Positions 25,145 to 32,514 of a DNA stretch of 64,000 nucleotides are shown here, piece by piece; within the stretch, counting starts at the first letter, position 1, and every line of letters begins with the position of its first letter. This DNA comes from a virus. A model generated the notes under the pieces. It made no database searches. It saw only the letters and a program-made list of their open reading frames with translations, and was not told the DNA's origin. The translations under genes were made by a program, and so were the position numbers. Location of the stretch: IMG/VR virus record IMGVR_UViG_3300023181_000004, positions 1 to 64,000 of that record; one strand, written 5' to 3'.

Positions 25145-25348
25145 ATGCAACACAGCTATACCGCCTTTCACCGCCCTGTTATCCGAGCCGGCGTCAACGG
25201 TCCGGACCCGCTGCCGCTGGCCGCTTGGACCCGCAGCTGGGCCGAGGCCCGTCAGATCCTCTTGAACGCGGGGCTTGCGTTCTATGTCTACGGCATCTTG
25301 GTAATCCTGCCACATGCCGATATTGAAATGGAGATTACCTATGGGTAG
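25145..25348 (+). CDS. Hypothetical protein, 67 aa
   Basis: MQHSYTAFHRPVIRAGVNGP... with a hydrophobic C-terminal half (LLNAGLAFYVYGILVILPHA) that could be membrane-embedded. Overlaps the next gene by 8 bp. Confidence 0.5.
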   Translation: MQHSYTAFHRPVIRAGVNGPDPLPLAAWTRSWAEARQILLNAGLAFYVYGILVILPHADIEMEITYG

Positions 25349-25658
25349 CAAACGCTTCCAGCACATCAAGACGCTGCAGGCCGCGGTCTTGGCCGGCGAC
25401 AAGCTGGCCGCCAAGGCTCTCGAAGCACTCCTGTTCGTCCCGCATCATCTCCGCCGGGCGCGCGGCGGTCTGCGTCTCCGCTCGGGGTATAGCGGACACG
25501 CTGATAATGCGTATCCGAAGCCTGCCTTCAAGCAAGGCTTGATGGTGACCGCCAAGACGTTGCAGGCGCGCAAGACCATCGACACCATCACGATCTCGCC
25601 GGACTACGGTCTCGATCGTCTGCAGATGCTCAAGACCCGACGGGAGGCGCGCGCATGA
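25341..25658 (+). CDS. Hypothetical basic protein, 105 aa
   Basis: MGSKRFQHIKTLQAAVLAGDK... strongly basic, with two predicted helices and an RRARGGLRLRSGYSG linker. ATGA overlap with the next gene. No family recognised. Confidence 0.5.
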   Translation: MGSKRFQHIKTLQAAVLAGDKLAAKALEALLFVPHHLRRARGGLRLRSGYSGHADNAYPKPAFKQGLMVTAKTLQARKTIDTITISPDYGLDRLQMLKTRREARA

Positions 25659-26017
25659 TCGCCACAAACGAGCTTCACGCCGGCCTTCTCCTCGAAAAGG
25701 ATCTGCCTCACCGGCAGATGGCGCTCGAACTTCTCGACGCTTTGCGCGCCGAGAAGACCGTCCACTTCATCTACGACCGCAAGATCCGCGTCGTCGAGGT
25801 TCACGCGCTCGGCACCAGCGTCAAGGACGCCTCGCTGGTGATGCGCGGCTATCAGGTGGCCGGTGTCGCCAGCCGCCCGCTGCCGCAGTGGACGTTGTTC
25901 TCGATCGCCAAGATCGACGCCATGACCGTCGGCCCCGAGGCCAGTCAGGCGCCGCGCGAGGGCTACAGCCAGGGTGATAAGCAGATGCAGATCATCCTCG
26001 CTGAACTGGCGCTGTGA
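25655..26017 (+). CDS. WYL-like domain protein, 120 aa
   Basis: Residues 36-90 follow the WYL pattern: VHFIYDRKIRVVEVHALG then a variable strand, GYQVAGVASRPLPQWTLFSIAKID. WYL domains bind ligands or nucleic acid and regulate transcription or defence in bacteria. Here the domain stands alone without an HTH. The assignment is by pattern only. Confidence 0.5.
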   Translation: MIATNELHAGLLLEKDLPHRQMALELLDALRAEKTVHFIYDRKIRVVEVHALGTSVKDASLVMRGYQVAGVASRPLPQWTLFSIAKIDAMTVGPEASQAPREGYSQGDKQMQIILAELAL

Positions 26018-26196
26018 AACGCGACCACGGAAGCCCGCAGTGGCTGGCCTCCGTGGCACGCCTTGGTGTTGAGGTCGTGTTTTCTGGCCACGTCGACCCG
26101 GATTTCGACGACGACAATGACAAGGCGCTCACCGGGGAGTGCCTTGACCATCTTCACAGAAGGATCCACCATGCAGCTCGAACAAGTTCGCCGTGA
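26014..26196 (+). CDS. Small protein, 60 aa
   Basis: GTG start in a GTGA overlap. MKRDHGSPQWLASVARLGVEVV... with an acidic centre (DPDFDDDNDK) and His-rich end. Overlaps the rIIA-like gene start by 26 bp. Confidence 0.4.
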   Translation: MKRDHGSPQWLASVARLGVEVVFSGHVDPDFDDDNDKALTGECLDHLHRRIHHAARTSSP

Positions 26197-28279
26197 CGTT
26201 AGCTCGGCCGGCACGATGCAGGTCGCCAAGGCGACCATCAAGGCCACCCCCAAGATCTTCGACATGTTCGCCAACGACACGTATGCGAACAAGCCGCTCG
26301 CGATCATGCGCGAGTTGGTTGCTAACGGCATCGACGCGATGCGAACGGTCAATCCCAATCGTCCTGTCGAGGTGAAGCTGCCGACGCCGCTCGATCCCAC
26401 CTGCGTGATCCGCGACTTTGGCATCGGCATGTCCCACGATTTCGTCATGGGGCCGTTCATGGCCTACACCGATGGGTCGACCAAGGACAAGTCCGACGAC
26501 GATATTGGCGGGTTCGGTATCGGTTCCAAGTCGCCGTTCTCCTACGTCGATCAATACACGCTGCGCGTCGTTCATGAGAGCGTGCTGTCGGTCTACACCA
26601 TGTTCAAGGACGAGGACGGTATCCCGGCCATCGGCCTGCAGGCGCAGACCACCACGGACGAGCCAAACGGCGTCGAGGTCAGCTTCCCCGTCGAGGACGC
26701 GGACATGCAGACGTTCGCCGACGCTGCGCAGGAAGCGCTTCAATACTTTCGGCCGCTGCCGCTCGTCACCAACGGTACTTTGAACCCGCCCGACTATACT
26801 TACGTCGGAAACAACTGGTCTATGCGTGCCAAGGCCGGTCCGCTCGGCATCATCATGGGCGGCGTGCGCTACCCGGCGGTGACGGCGAGCCTTGGCTATG
26901 AGCTGCGCAACGATCAGCGCCTCAAGCCGCTGCTGGAATATGGTCTCGACCTGATCCTGCCGCTCGGCTCGTGTGGCATCGCGATGAGCCGTGAGCAGCT
27001 GTCGTATATCCCGAAAACAACGGCCAACATCAGCAAGGCGCTGTCGGCGGTGATCGATGACGTGATCGCGACGTTCTCCAACTTCTTCGACAACGCGTCG
27101 TCGGAGTGGGAAGCGATGTCGCTTCTGGCGACCGAGACCGGCTACACGAACAGCGGCAGTCGTTCGGGTCGCGCACAGCTGTTGCTCTCGAACGCCAAAT
27201 ACAAGGGCGAGAAGCTGGAAACCAGCTTCCGCGTCGATGCGGGTGATTTCCGCCGGCTCGGCATCGCCGGTGACGAGATCAAGGCGTGGGCGATCGAACC
27301 GCAGCGTTCGCGTCGCACCAGCAACTGCCCGTCGCCGAAGTGGGGCACGCTCGTCGAGCTGTACGGCATCACTCCAGCCGAAATCGAGAAGGTCATTATC
27401 GATGACCTGCCGCAGTCGCCCAAATCGAAGACCACGGCGCGTATCCGTGATTACGTCACTGTGCAGCCGCAAGCCAAGCGCATCCTCGTCATCCGTGGCA
27501 AGGATGAGAAGCAGGTCGAGGTGATTAAGAAGCTGCTGCGCGATCCCAGCGACGTCATCCTCACGTCGACGCTGCCCGAGCCGGTCAAGGCTGCACCGAA
27601 GGTCAAGTCGGCGCGTCCCCGCGTTCGCATGTTCACCTTCAACGGATCGACCGATCGTTTCACGCATCAGCAGATCCGAAACCTCACGCCTGCTTCCAGT
27701 AAGCGTGACGCCGTGAAGGAGATCCCCTACGTCGATCAGCCGGCAGCGGGCATCATGGTCGTGATGAACAGCTTCGATCTGCCGAATGAGTTCCATAAGC
27801 AAATGGCCACGGGTCTCGTCAAATACGATGAGCTGCACTTCGTCAACATCGCCGACGAGCCGAAGCTCAAGGCGACGTTCGAGAACTTTGACGTCGTGTT
27901 CGCGGAGCGTCTGGCCAAGGCGCTGGCCGTTTATCCCGAGCTTCCCCAGCGCCTCGCGCTGTCGAAGGACGAACATCTGCAGCGATTTGCCAACGTGTTC
28001 GAGAAGATCACGAACGATCGCCGCTATACCGATTTGCCTTCCGCAGCGAAGAGCCGGCCGTTCGGCAAGCTCTACGAGGCGTGGCGGCAATATGTGCGAC
28101 CGCTGACGTCGGAGCAGCATCGTCTCGCTCCGTTCGTCAAGGCCGTGCTCCCCGCCGGTGTCGATCCCAAGGCCTTGGCCGAGGCGATCGACGTCAAGCA
28201 GCGCGAGGTTCGTATCCTCGTGAATGCGCTCAAATTGGAGGACGCGGAGCACCGCGCCATCTTGTTTAAGCACCTGTAA
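26171..28279 (+). CDS. rIIA: rIIA-like GHKL ATPase
   Basis: A 702-aa protein (T4 RIIA is of similar size). The GHKL ATP site is clear: N-box RELVANGIDA (47-56), G1 box RDFGIGMS (81-88) and G2 box GGFGIGSKSPFSY (113-125). The start has AGAAGGATCCACC upstream. The rIIB-like gene follows after 68 bp, repeating the T4 order. RIIA/RIIB are membrane-associated proteins needed in T4 to avoid Rex-type exclusion; their biochemical role is not settled. Confidence 0.85.
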   Translation: MQLEQVRRDVSSAGTMQVAKATIKATPKIFDMFANDTYANKPLAIMRELVANGIDAMRTVNPNRPVEVKLPTPLDPTCVIRDFGIGMSHDFVMGPFMAYTDGSTKDKSDDDIGGFGIGSKSPFSYVDQYTLRVVHESVLSVYTMFKDEDGIPAIGLQAQTTTDEPNGVEVSFPVEDADMQTFADAAQEALQYFRPLPLVTNGTLNPPDYTYVGNNWSMRAKAGPLGIIMGGVRYPAVTASLGYELRNDQRLKPLLEYGLDLILPLGSCGIAMSREQLSYIPKTTANISKALSAVIDDVIATFSNFFDNASSEWEAMSLLATETGYTNSGSRSGRAQLLLSNAKYKGEKLETSFRVDAGDFRRLGIAGDEIKAWAIEPQRSRRTSNCPSPKWGTLVELYGITPAEIEKVIIDDLPQSPKSKTTARIRDYVTVQPQAKRILVIRGKDEKQVEVIKKLLRDPSDVILTSTLPEPVKAAPKVKSARPRVRMFTFNGSTDRFTHQQIRNLTPASSKRDAVKEIPYVDQPAAGIMVVMNSFDLPNEFHKQMATGLVKYDELHFVNIADEPKLKATFENFDVVFAERLAKALAVYPELPQRLALSKDEHLQRFANVFEKITNDRRYTDLPSAAKSRPFGKLYEAWRQYVRPLTSEQHRLAPFVKAVLPAGVDPKALAEAIDVKQREVRILVNALKLEDAEHRAILFKHL

Positions 28280-28294
28280 GCGTATATGTACCGA

Positions 28295-28314
28295 GCCGCG
28301 GCGGCTTCCGCGGC
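28295..28314 (+). other. Hairpin between rIIA and rIIB
   Basis: GCCGCGG, loop CGGCTT, CCGCGGC in the 68-bp gap. It could stabilise or separate transcripts; there is no T tract. Confidence 0.35.
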
Positions 28315-28347
28315 ACTACCGATCTTGAACCAAAACTGGAGAATATC

Positions 28348-29367
28348 ATGGCTGTTCCATATACCCGCACGCCCACCTCGCTCACCGTGGTCGTGGATTT
28401 CCGCCCGACGGTCATTCCGTCGAGCCACCCGAACTTCGTCCAGCTGTCCGAGCTGGTCGCGAAGCCGAACACCACCGAAGCTGACGTCAAGCCGCTCCTC
28501 GATATCCCGACTGCAATCACCACCTACACCGGCGGCGAGATCAACGTCGTCAACGGGCGGCTGTTCTATCGCGGCGTCGAGGTCAAGGACAACCTCGCGC
28601 AGGTCATCCTCGGGTTTGTCAAGTCGGGTGACCCGACCGCTGCCGAGCCGTTCAAGAAGTTCCTCGCGAACTGCCGGAACAACCCCGACCTCAACCTCGT
28701 CTCGACGATCTACGATTGGTGCGTGAAGGGGAATATGCCGATCACCCCCGATGGCGAGCTGATCGCTTGGAAGATCGTCGGTCCCGACTTCAAGTCGATC
28801 CACTCGGGCAAGCGCGGCCGGCTCGATCACTCGATCGGCGCGACGGTGACCGAACCGCGTGAGGAGTGCGATCCCAACCGGACGCAGACCTGCTCGACCG
28901 GTATCCACTTCGCCAGTCTCGAATACATCGAGAAGGGCGGTTACGGGGGCGGTCTGTCGGGCAAGAACAAAATCGTCGCAGTCGTCGTCAACCCGGCCGA
29001 TATCACGGCAATCCCGACCGACTACAATTTGTCGAAGGGTCGGTGCTGCCGTCTTCGCGTCGTCGGTGAGGTTGAGGCCCCCAAGGTCAAGACCTTCTAC
29101 GAGAACACCGGCAAGGTCTATGGCGGCTGGTCGGCTGCGCCTGCGCCTGCGCCGACCCCGTGCACGCCCCGCAACGCGGCCGGCTTCGCCGTCGGTCAGC
29201 GCTGGGCGCGCCGCAACGGCTATGAAGTGACGATCACGTCGATCAACGGCTCGACCGACTATCCGGTCAAGGCCGGCTCGGACGTCTTCACGAAGAACGG
29301 CCGGTTCAACAGCGATACCTCGGTGTCGCAGTTCGATCTCGTCCGTCTCGTCAAGGACGTCGCGTAA
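28348..29367 (+). CDS. rIIB: rIIB-like protein
   Basis: A 339-aa protein with the RIIB core: NGRLFYRGVEVKD, then LLVSTIYDWCVKGN..PITPDGELIAWKIV, the IHSGKRG segment, CSTGIHFASLEYI, and VVVNPADITAIPTDYNLSKGR (about 210-232). After a Pro/Ala linker (about 265-275) there is an extra C-terminal 65-residue SH3-like domain (GQRWARRNGYEVTITSI), longer than a minimal RIIB. ACTGGAGAATATC precedes the ATG. Confidence 0.8.
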   Translation: MAVPYTRTPTSLTVVVDFRPTVIPSSHPNFVQLSELVAKPNTTEADVKPLLDIPTAITTYTGGEINVVNGRLFYRGVEVKDNLAQVILGFVKSGDPTAAEPFKKFLANCRNNPDLNLVSTIYDWCVKGNMPITPDGELIAWKIVGPDFKSIHSGKRGRLDHSIGATVTEPREECDPNRTQTCSTGIHFASLEYIEKGGYGGGLSGKNKIVAVVVNPADITAIPTDYNLSKGRCCRLRVVGEVEAPKVKTFYENTGKVYGGWSAAPAPAPTPCTPRNAAGFAVGQRWARRNGYEVTITSINGSTDYPVKAGSDVFTKNGRFNSDTSVSQFDLVRLVKDVA

Positions 29368-29380
29368 CCTTGTGACATTT

Positions 29381-29408
29381 CCTCGGTCTCTGGCAACAGA
29401 GACCGAGG
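29381..29408 (+). terminator. 12-bp hairpin after rIIB
   Basis: CCTCGGTCTCTG, GCAA tetraloop, CAGAGACCGAGG, then ATTTGT. Perfect stem with a GNRA loop and a poor T tract; likely terminator or RNA-stability element. Confidence 0.6.
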
Positions 29409-29430
29409 ATTTGTACCTCCGGAGATTAAG

Positions 29431-29766
29431 ATGAACGACGATCAGATGATCGACCTGCGTCTTTCGCGGCGTGATGCAGGCCGTCTGCTTGTCGGTGTGC
29501 GTGAACGCCGCCGCAAGCTCGAACGCGGCCTTGAGAAGTTCAAGGACAACTTCGACGAAGCGCTGGGTACCAATATGCGGGAGAGCTTCACCGCGTATTC
29601 GGCCCTCGAACAAGTCCTCAAGGAGGCTATGGATGCGAACGATCATACATGTTGCGCAGGACGCGATCCGCGCGAATACGAAGGACGGCGGGATGCGCCC
29701 GGCGATTATCGTCCGACGGGGACGCAAACCCGAGCGCCACAGCACCGTCAACATCACAGCGCCTGA
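29431..29766 (+). CDS. Helical protein with long out-of-frame overlap, 111 aa
   Basis: MNDDQMIDLRLSRRDAGRLL... has a good ribosome site (CCGGAGATTAAG). Residues 1-67 look like a real helical protein; the remaining 44 residues are read out of frame through the next gene and have a random look (GRDPREYEGRRDAPG). Either the gene really overlaps by 134 bp or its natural stop has been lost. Confidence 0.5.
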   Translation: MNDDQMIDLRLSRRDAGRLLVGVRERRRKLERGLEKFKDNFDEALGTNMRESFTAYSALEQVLKEAMDANDHTCCAGRDPREYEGRRDAPGDYRPTGTQTRAPQHRQHHSA

Positions 29767-29878
29767 CGGCACGATCGTCGGCACGTTCCACTATCAGCCC
29801 CACCAGCCGCTCTCCTGCGGTGCCCGCGTGTGGCTCGAACTGGCGGAGGGCTACGATGCGACACCCGATACTGTGTGA
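29633..29878 (+). CDS. Hypothetical protein, 81 aa
   Basis: MRTIIHVAQDAIRANTKDGG... preceded by AGGAGGCTATGG. The composition fits phage genes better in this frame than in the overlapping frame of the previous gene. The body is beta-rich (HSTVNITAPDGTIVGTFHYQ). ATG-overlaps the next gene. Confidence 0.55.
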   Translation: MRTIIHVAQDAIRANTKDGGMRPAIIVRRGRKPERHSTVNITAPDGTIVGTFHYQPHQPLSCGARVWLELAEGYDATPDTV

Positions 29879-30119
29879 CACCTGCGAAGGCCTCGGGCGC
29901 GTCAATCCCGATGCGTTCAGCGATCGCACCTTCCGCTGCCACAACGGATGCACGAATGGCTATTTCGAGGCGACCGCCGTCGATCTCGACGGCAAGCGCG
30001 CCCGCTATCGCTACGTCACCGGCTGGCTGTGGATCTGGAAGGGTGTCCTCTGTCTCGAAAACGACGAGGGCGATCTCATCGTGAACCTCCAGCCCGAGGA
30101 CGTCGAGGTATTGCCATGA
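29856..30119 (+). CDS. Small zinc-ribbon-like protein, 87 aa
   Basis: CDTCEGLGRV (8-17) and CHNGCTNGYF (30-39) form a pair of CxxC-type knuckles as in DnaJ zinc fingers, so it probably binds one zinc. The rest is a beta domain (YRYVTGWLWIWKGVLCLEND). GGAGGGCTACG precedes the ATG. Confidence 0.6.
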   Translation: MRHPILCDTCEGLGRVNPDAFSDRTFRCHNGCTNGYFEATAVDLDGKRARYRYVTGWLWIWKGVLCLENDEGDLIVNLQPEDVEVLP

Positions 30120-30328
30120 AGCTGCTCCCGATCATCGATGACACGCCCGTGCCGCACGATTATCCGCGGCGGCTCTGGCGCTATCGAGTGATGCACACCG
30201 GCCGCCGTGACGACGAGTTCGTGTGGGCACGATCGTCCGGCGCCGCCCGCTACGCCGCGGCCAAGCGCCATCACCCGCTGAACGCGATCTACTATGCGGG
30301 CGGCTATCGAGCATGGAGAGAACCATGA
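30116..30328 (+). CDS. Hypothetical protein, 70 aa
   Basis: MKLLPIIDDTPVPHDYPRRLWRY... ATGA overlaps at both ends. Basic and aromatic; the C-terminus ARSSGAARYAAAKRHHPLNAIYYAG is typical of short phage proteins that follow a DExK or ASCH-like strand. No family recognised. Confidence 0.5.
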   Translation: MKLLPIIDDTPVPHDYPRRLWRYRVMHTGRRDDEFVWARSSGAARYAAAKRHHPLNAIYYAGGYRAWREP

Positions 30329-30855
30329 AGACTTTCACGATCACCGTGGGCCTACCCGGCTCGGGCAAGTCGACCTACGCCGATAAGCATTTTCGTCACG
30401 CCTTGCGTCTTGAGCGCGATCGGATGCGTGAGTGCCTGTTTGGCGATCGCCAGCGCTATCACGGTGAGCTGGCCACCAAGCCTGATCTTGCACTTCTGGT
30501 TGGGCCGACGATGCACAAGGCGATGCTCACTGCGATGCAGCATCGCATCTACGACGACATCATCTTGTCGGATACCGGGTTGGCGTGGGCCGCCGTTGCG
30601 CAGTTCCATAAAGCCGCCCGCAGCTTCGACATGGCCGTGAATGTGGTCTATTTCGATCTGACGTGGGGCGAGATTGTCGATCGCAATGCGACGAGGCCGA
30701 AGGAGCATCAGGTGCCGATGACGGTGCTCGAACGCTTCTGGCGAATGCAGCACGCCATGCCGCTCGGCGACGAAGTCAACGAGCAGTGGTGGCTCAACCC
30801 GCGCAAGGTCAATCACCTGATCCGGATCAATGCGAAGGGAGAGATCTGTGGCTAA
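30325..30855 (+). CDS. P-loop kinase, polynucleotide kinase-like
   Basis: A 176-aa protein with Walker A GLPGSGKST at residues 9-17 and the LERDRMRECLFG segment typical of the T4 Pnk/AAA_33 kinase fold; DIILSDTGL near residue 75-83 fits the second strand. It has no HAD phosphatase domain, so it would phosphorylate 5' ends (or a nucleoside) but not remove 3' phosphates. Located upstream of the DNA ligase, consistent with nucleic-acid repair. Confidence 0.7.
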   Translation: MKTFTITVGLPGSGKSTYADKHFRHALRLERDRMRECLFGDRQRYHGELATKPDLALLVGPTMHKAMLTAMQHRIYDDIILSDTGLAWAAVAQFHKAARSFDMAVNVVYFDLTWGEIVDRNATRPKEHQVPMTVLERFWRMQHAMPLGDEVNEQWWLNPRKVNHLIRINAKGEICG

Positions 30856-31012
30856 AGGCAAGAATGCGGCCAAGAACGGCCACCATCGCGAATATTGGAG
30901 CTGGCGACCATTCTCCGGTTGGGGGTGGTCGAAGTGGGTCAAGGTCATGACGCATCGGCAGGAACGCCGCGTCATTGCCAAGCGCGAAATCAAGGAGCAG
31001 CTCGATGGCTAG
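30848..31012 (+). CDS. Small basic Trp-rich protein, 54 aa
   Basis: GTG start after GGGAGAGATCT. MAKGKNAAKNGHHREYWSWR... contains five Trp and many Lys/Arg, suggesting nucleic-acid binding. Overlaps its neighbours at both ends. Confidence 0.5.
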   Translation: MAKGKNAAKNGHHREYWSWRPFSGWGWSKWVKVMTHRQERRVIAKREIKEQLDG

Positions 31013-31700
31013 AATTTTGATCGCCTGCGAATATAGCGGGCGCACCCGCGAGGCGTTCCGCAAGCGCGGTCACGATGCGTGGAGCGTAGATATTCTCCCC
31101 GCCGAGGACAACTCGCCGTGGCACATTATTGCCGACGTGTTCGATATGATCGCCAACACCGAGCCGTGGGATCTGATGATTGCCCACCCGCCCTGCACCT
31201 ATCTCGCCAACAGCGGCGCACGGTGGCTCTATCGTGACGTTCCCTGCTATGCGAGCCACGAAAGCACGCACCATGACGATGTGCGTAGCGAACCCGATCC
31301 GGATCGCTTCCGAAAGATGGAGGCCGGTGCCAAGTTCTTCGCCGATCTGCTCCTCGCACCGATCCCCAAGATCGCCATCGAGAACCCAGTCATGCATGGT
31401 ACTGGCAAGCGCGCAATCGAGCGATATCTGGTCAACGCTGGTCGTGTCGGGATGCCAAAGACGCGTTTTGTTCAGCCGTGGTGGTTCGGCGACGAGGCAT
31501 TTAAGGCGACGGGTTTTACTTTGAAAAACTTGCCGCCGCTGGTCAAGCCCAAGACCGCGCTGATCCCGCCCAAGCCCGGCACGCCCGAGCACAAGGCATG
31601 GTCGGTCATTCACAACGCCTCCCCCGGTCCCGACCGGTGGAAGGACCGTAGCCGGACGTTTCCCGGCATCGCCGCCGCGATGGTGGAAACATGGGGTTAA
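31005..31700 (+). CDS. DNA (cytosine) methyltransferase-like protein, 231 aa
   Basis: Starts MARILIACEYSGRTREAFRK..GHDAWSVDILP, a SAM-binding-like beta-alpha unit with Glu and Asp at the ends of strands, followed by LMIAHPPCTYLANSGARWL with the PPC motif of C5-cytosine methylases. It is short (C5 enzymes are usually over 300 aa) and the later motifs IV-X are not clear, so it belongs to the compact phage group annotated as DNA methylase-like. It may modify phage DNA or be inactive. Confidence 0.65.
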   Translation: MARILIACEYSGRTREAFRKRGHDAWSVDILPAEDNSPWHIIADVFDMIANTEPWDLMIAHPPCTYLANSGARWLYRDVPCYASHESTHHDDVRSEPDPDRFRKMEAGAKFFADLLLAPIPKIAIENPVMHGTGKRAIERYLVNAGRVGMPKTRFVQPWWFGDEAFKATGFTLKNLPPLVKPKTALIPPKPGTPEHKAWSVIHNASPGPDRWKDRSRTFPGIAAAMVETWG

Positions 31701-31704
31701 GCTG

Positions 31705-32196
31705 ATGTTCCTCTACTGGCTTCCTTTCCAGCGTCGCTACGTGCATCGCCTCTCCGACATCCCCAAGGGCGTCGAGAGCGAACGCATCGACGTCCCCACG
31801 GACACCACCGGGCTGATGGCCTACCTCAACGACCTTACTCAACGGCAGGACGTTGCTCATGTCGATCCGCAACCCGATGGCACCGTTCGTGTCGTTGATG
31901 ACGTCGGTGCCGAGTTTGTAGGCGACCGCAAGGCGGTTATCGAATGGCTGAACGCTGGATTGGACGAGGAAGACGTTCCCGATCGGGAACATTCCGATCC
32001 TAAACCCCCGCCTCCGCCCCCGATTGTTCCCGATCGGGAACGTCCGATGGACGCAGGAGCGATCCTGTCCCGCATCGATAGCCCTGGCGTCAACGTCGAG
32101 GGCGTGGTCGAGGCGATCGGCAAGGCCAAGGGCTATGCACTGCGGCGCTATGCCGGCGCGGTCGCTGTCCGTTTTCAAGAACTCGAAAAGATCTAG
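31705..32196 (+). CDS. Hypothetical protein with Pro linker and repeated DNA palindromes, 163 aa
   Basis: N-terminal domain (1-80), a Pro-rich linker (PKPPPPPPIVP) and a C-terminal helical domain (GVVEAIGKAKGYALRRYAG). The linker is flanked by VPDREH and VPDRER, encoded by two copies of GTTCCCGATCGGGAAC. No family recognised. Confidence 0.5.
   Translation: MFLYWLPFQRRYVHRLSDIPKGVESERIDVPTDTTGLMAYLNDLTQRQDVAHVDPQPDGTVRVVDDVGAEFVGDRKAVIEWLNAGLDEEDVPDREHSDPKPPPPPPIVPDRERPMDAGAILSRIDSPGVNVEGVVEAIGKAKGYALRRYAGAVAVRFQELEKI
31975..31990. repeat. 16-bp palindrome GTTCCCGATCGGGAAC, copy 1
   Basis: Perfect 16-bp dyad inside a coding sequence, repeated 51 bp downstream. Confidence 0.65.
32026..32041. 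repeat. 16-bp palindrome GTTCCCGATCGGGAAC, copy 2
   Basis: Second perfect copy, five helical turns from the first, which suits cooperative binding of a dimeric protein. Confidence 0.65.
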
Positions 32197-32259
32197 AACT
32201 CCAAATTCCTCGAAAAAATTTTGCGGGGATTTTGGACTTTTTCAACAGGAGGGAAAGTT

Positions 32260-32514
32260 ATGCCGAACTTTAAGTTCAGTTTCGCGCGAGACTACACCAT
32301 CCGCGAAGGTTTCGAGCGTGTCATCGAAGCAGATACGCTTGAGAAAGCACAAGAGATCGCTAATCGCTTGGCCGAAGAGTTCAATCACGATTGTCCGGAC
32401 GATTGTTCGGAGTCGGACGGTGGTGAAGGCGGGGATTTTGAAACGTCCTGTCCGCCGTCGTATCAAAATATCAACGAGAAGCCGGACTATAACTCCGAAG
32501 GAGAAGAGCTGTGA
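32260..32514 (+). CDS. Small acidic protein, 84 aa
   Basis: AGGAGGGAAAGTT precedes the ATG. MPNFKFSFARDYTIREGFERV... then an acidic, Cys-containing tail (CPDDCSESDGGEGGDFETSCPP). The first half is a small alpha/beta unit common in phage proteins with a DTLEKAQEIANRLAEEF helix. GTGA overlap with the ligase. Confidence 0.55.
   Translation: MPNFKFSFARDYTIREGFERVIEADTLEKAQEIANRLAEEFNHDCPDDCSESDGGEGGDFETSCPPSYQNINEKPDYNSEGEEL

Noticed and set aside
26129-28273. A 714-codon minus-strand open frame opposite the rIIA-like gene
   Set aside because: Antisense shadow of a gene with complete GHKL motifs; composition is Arg/Leu/Asp-biased.
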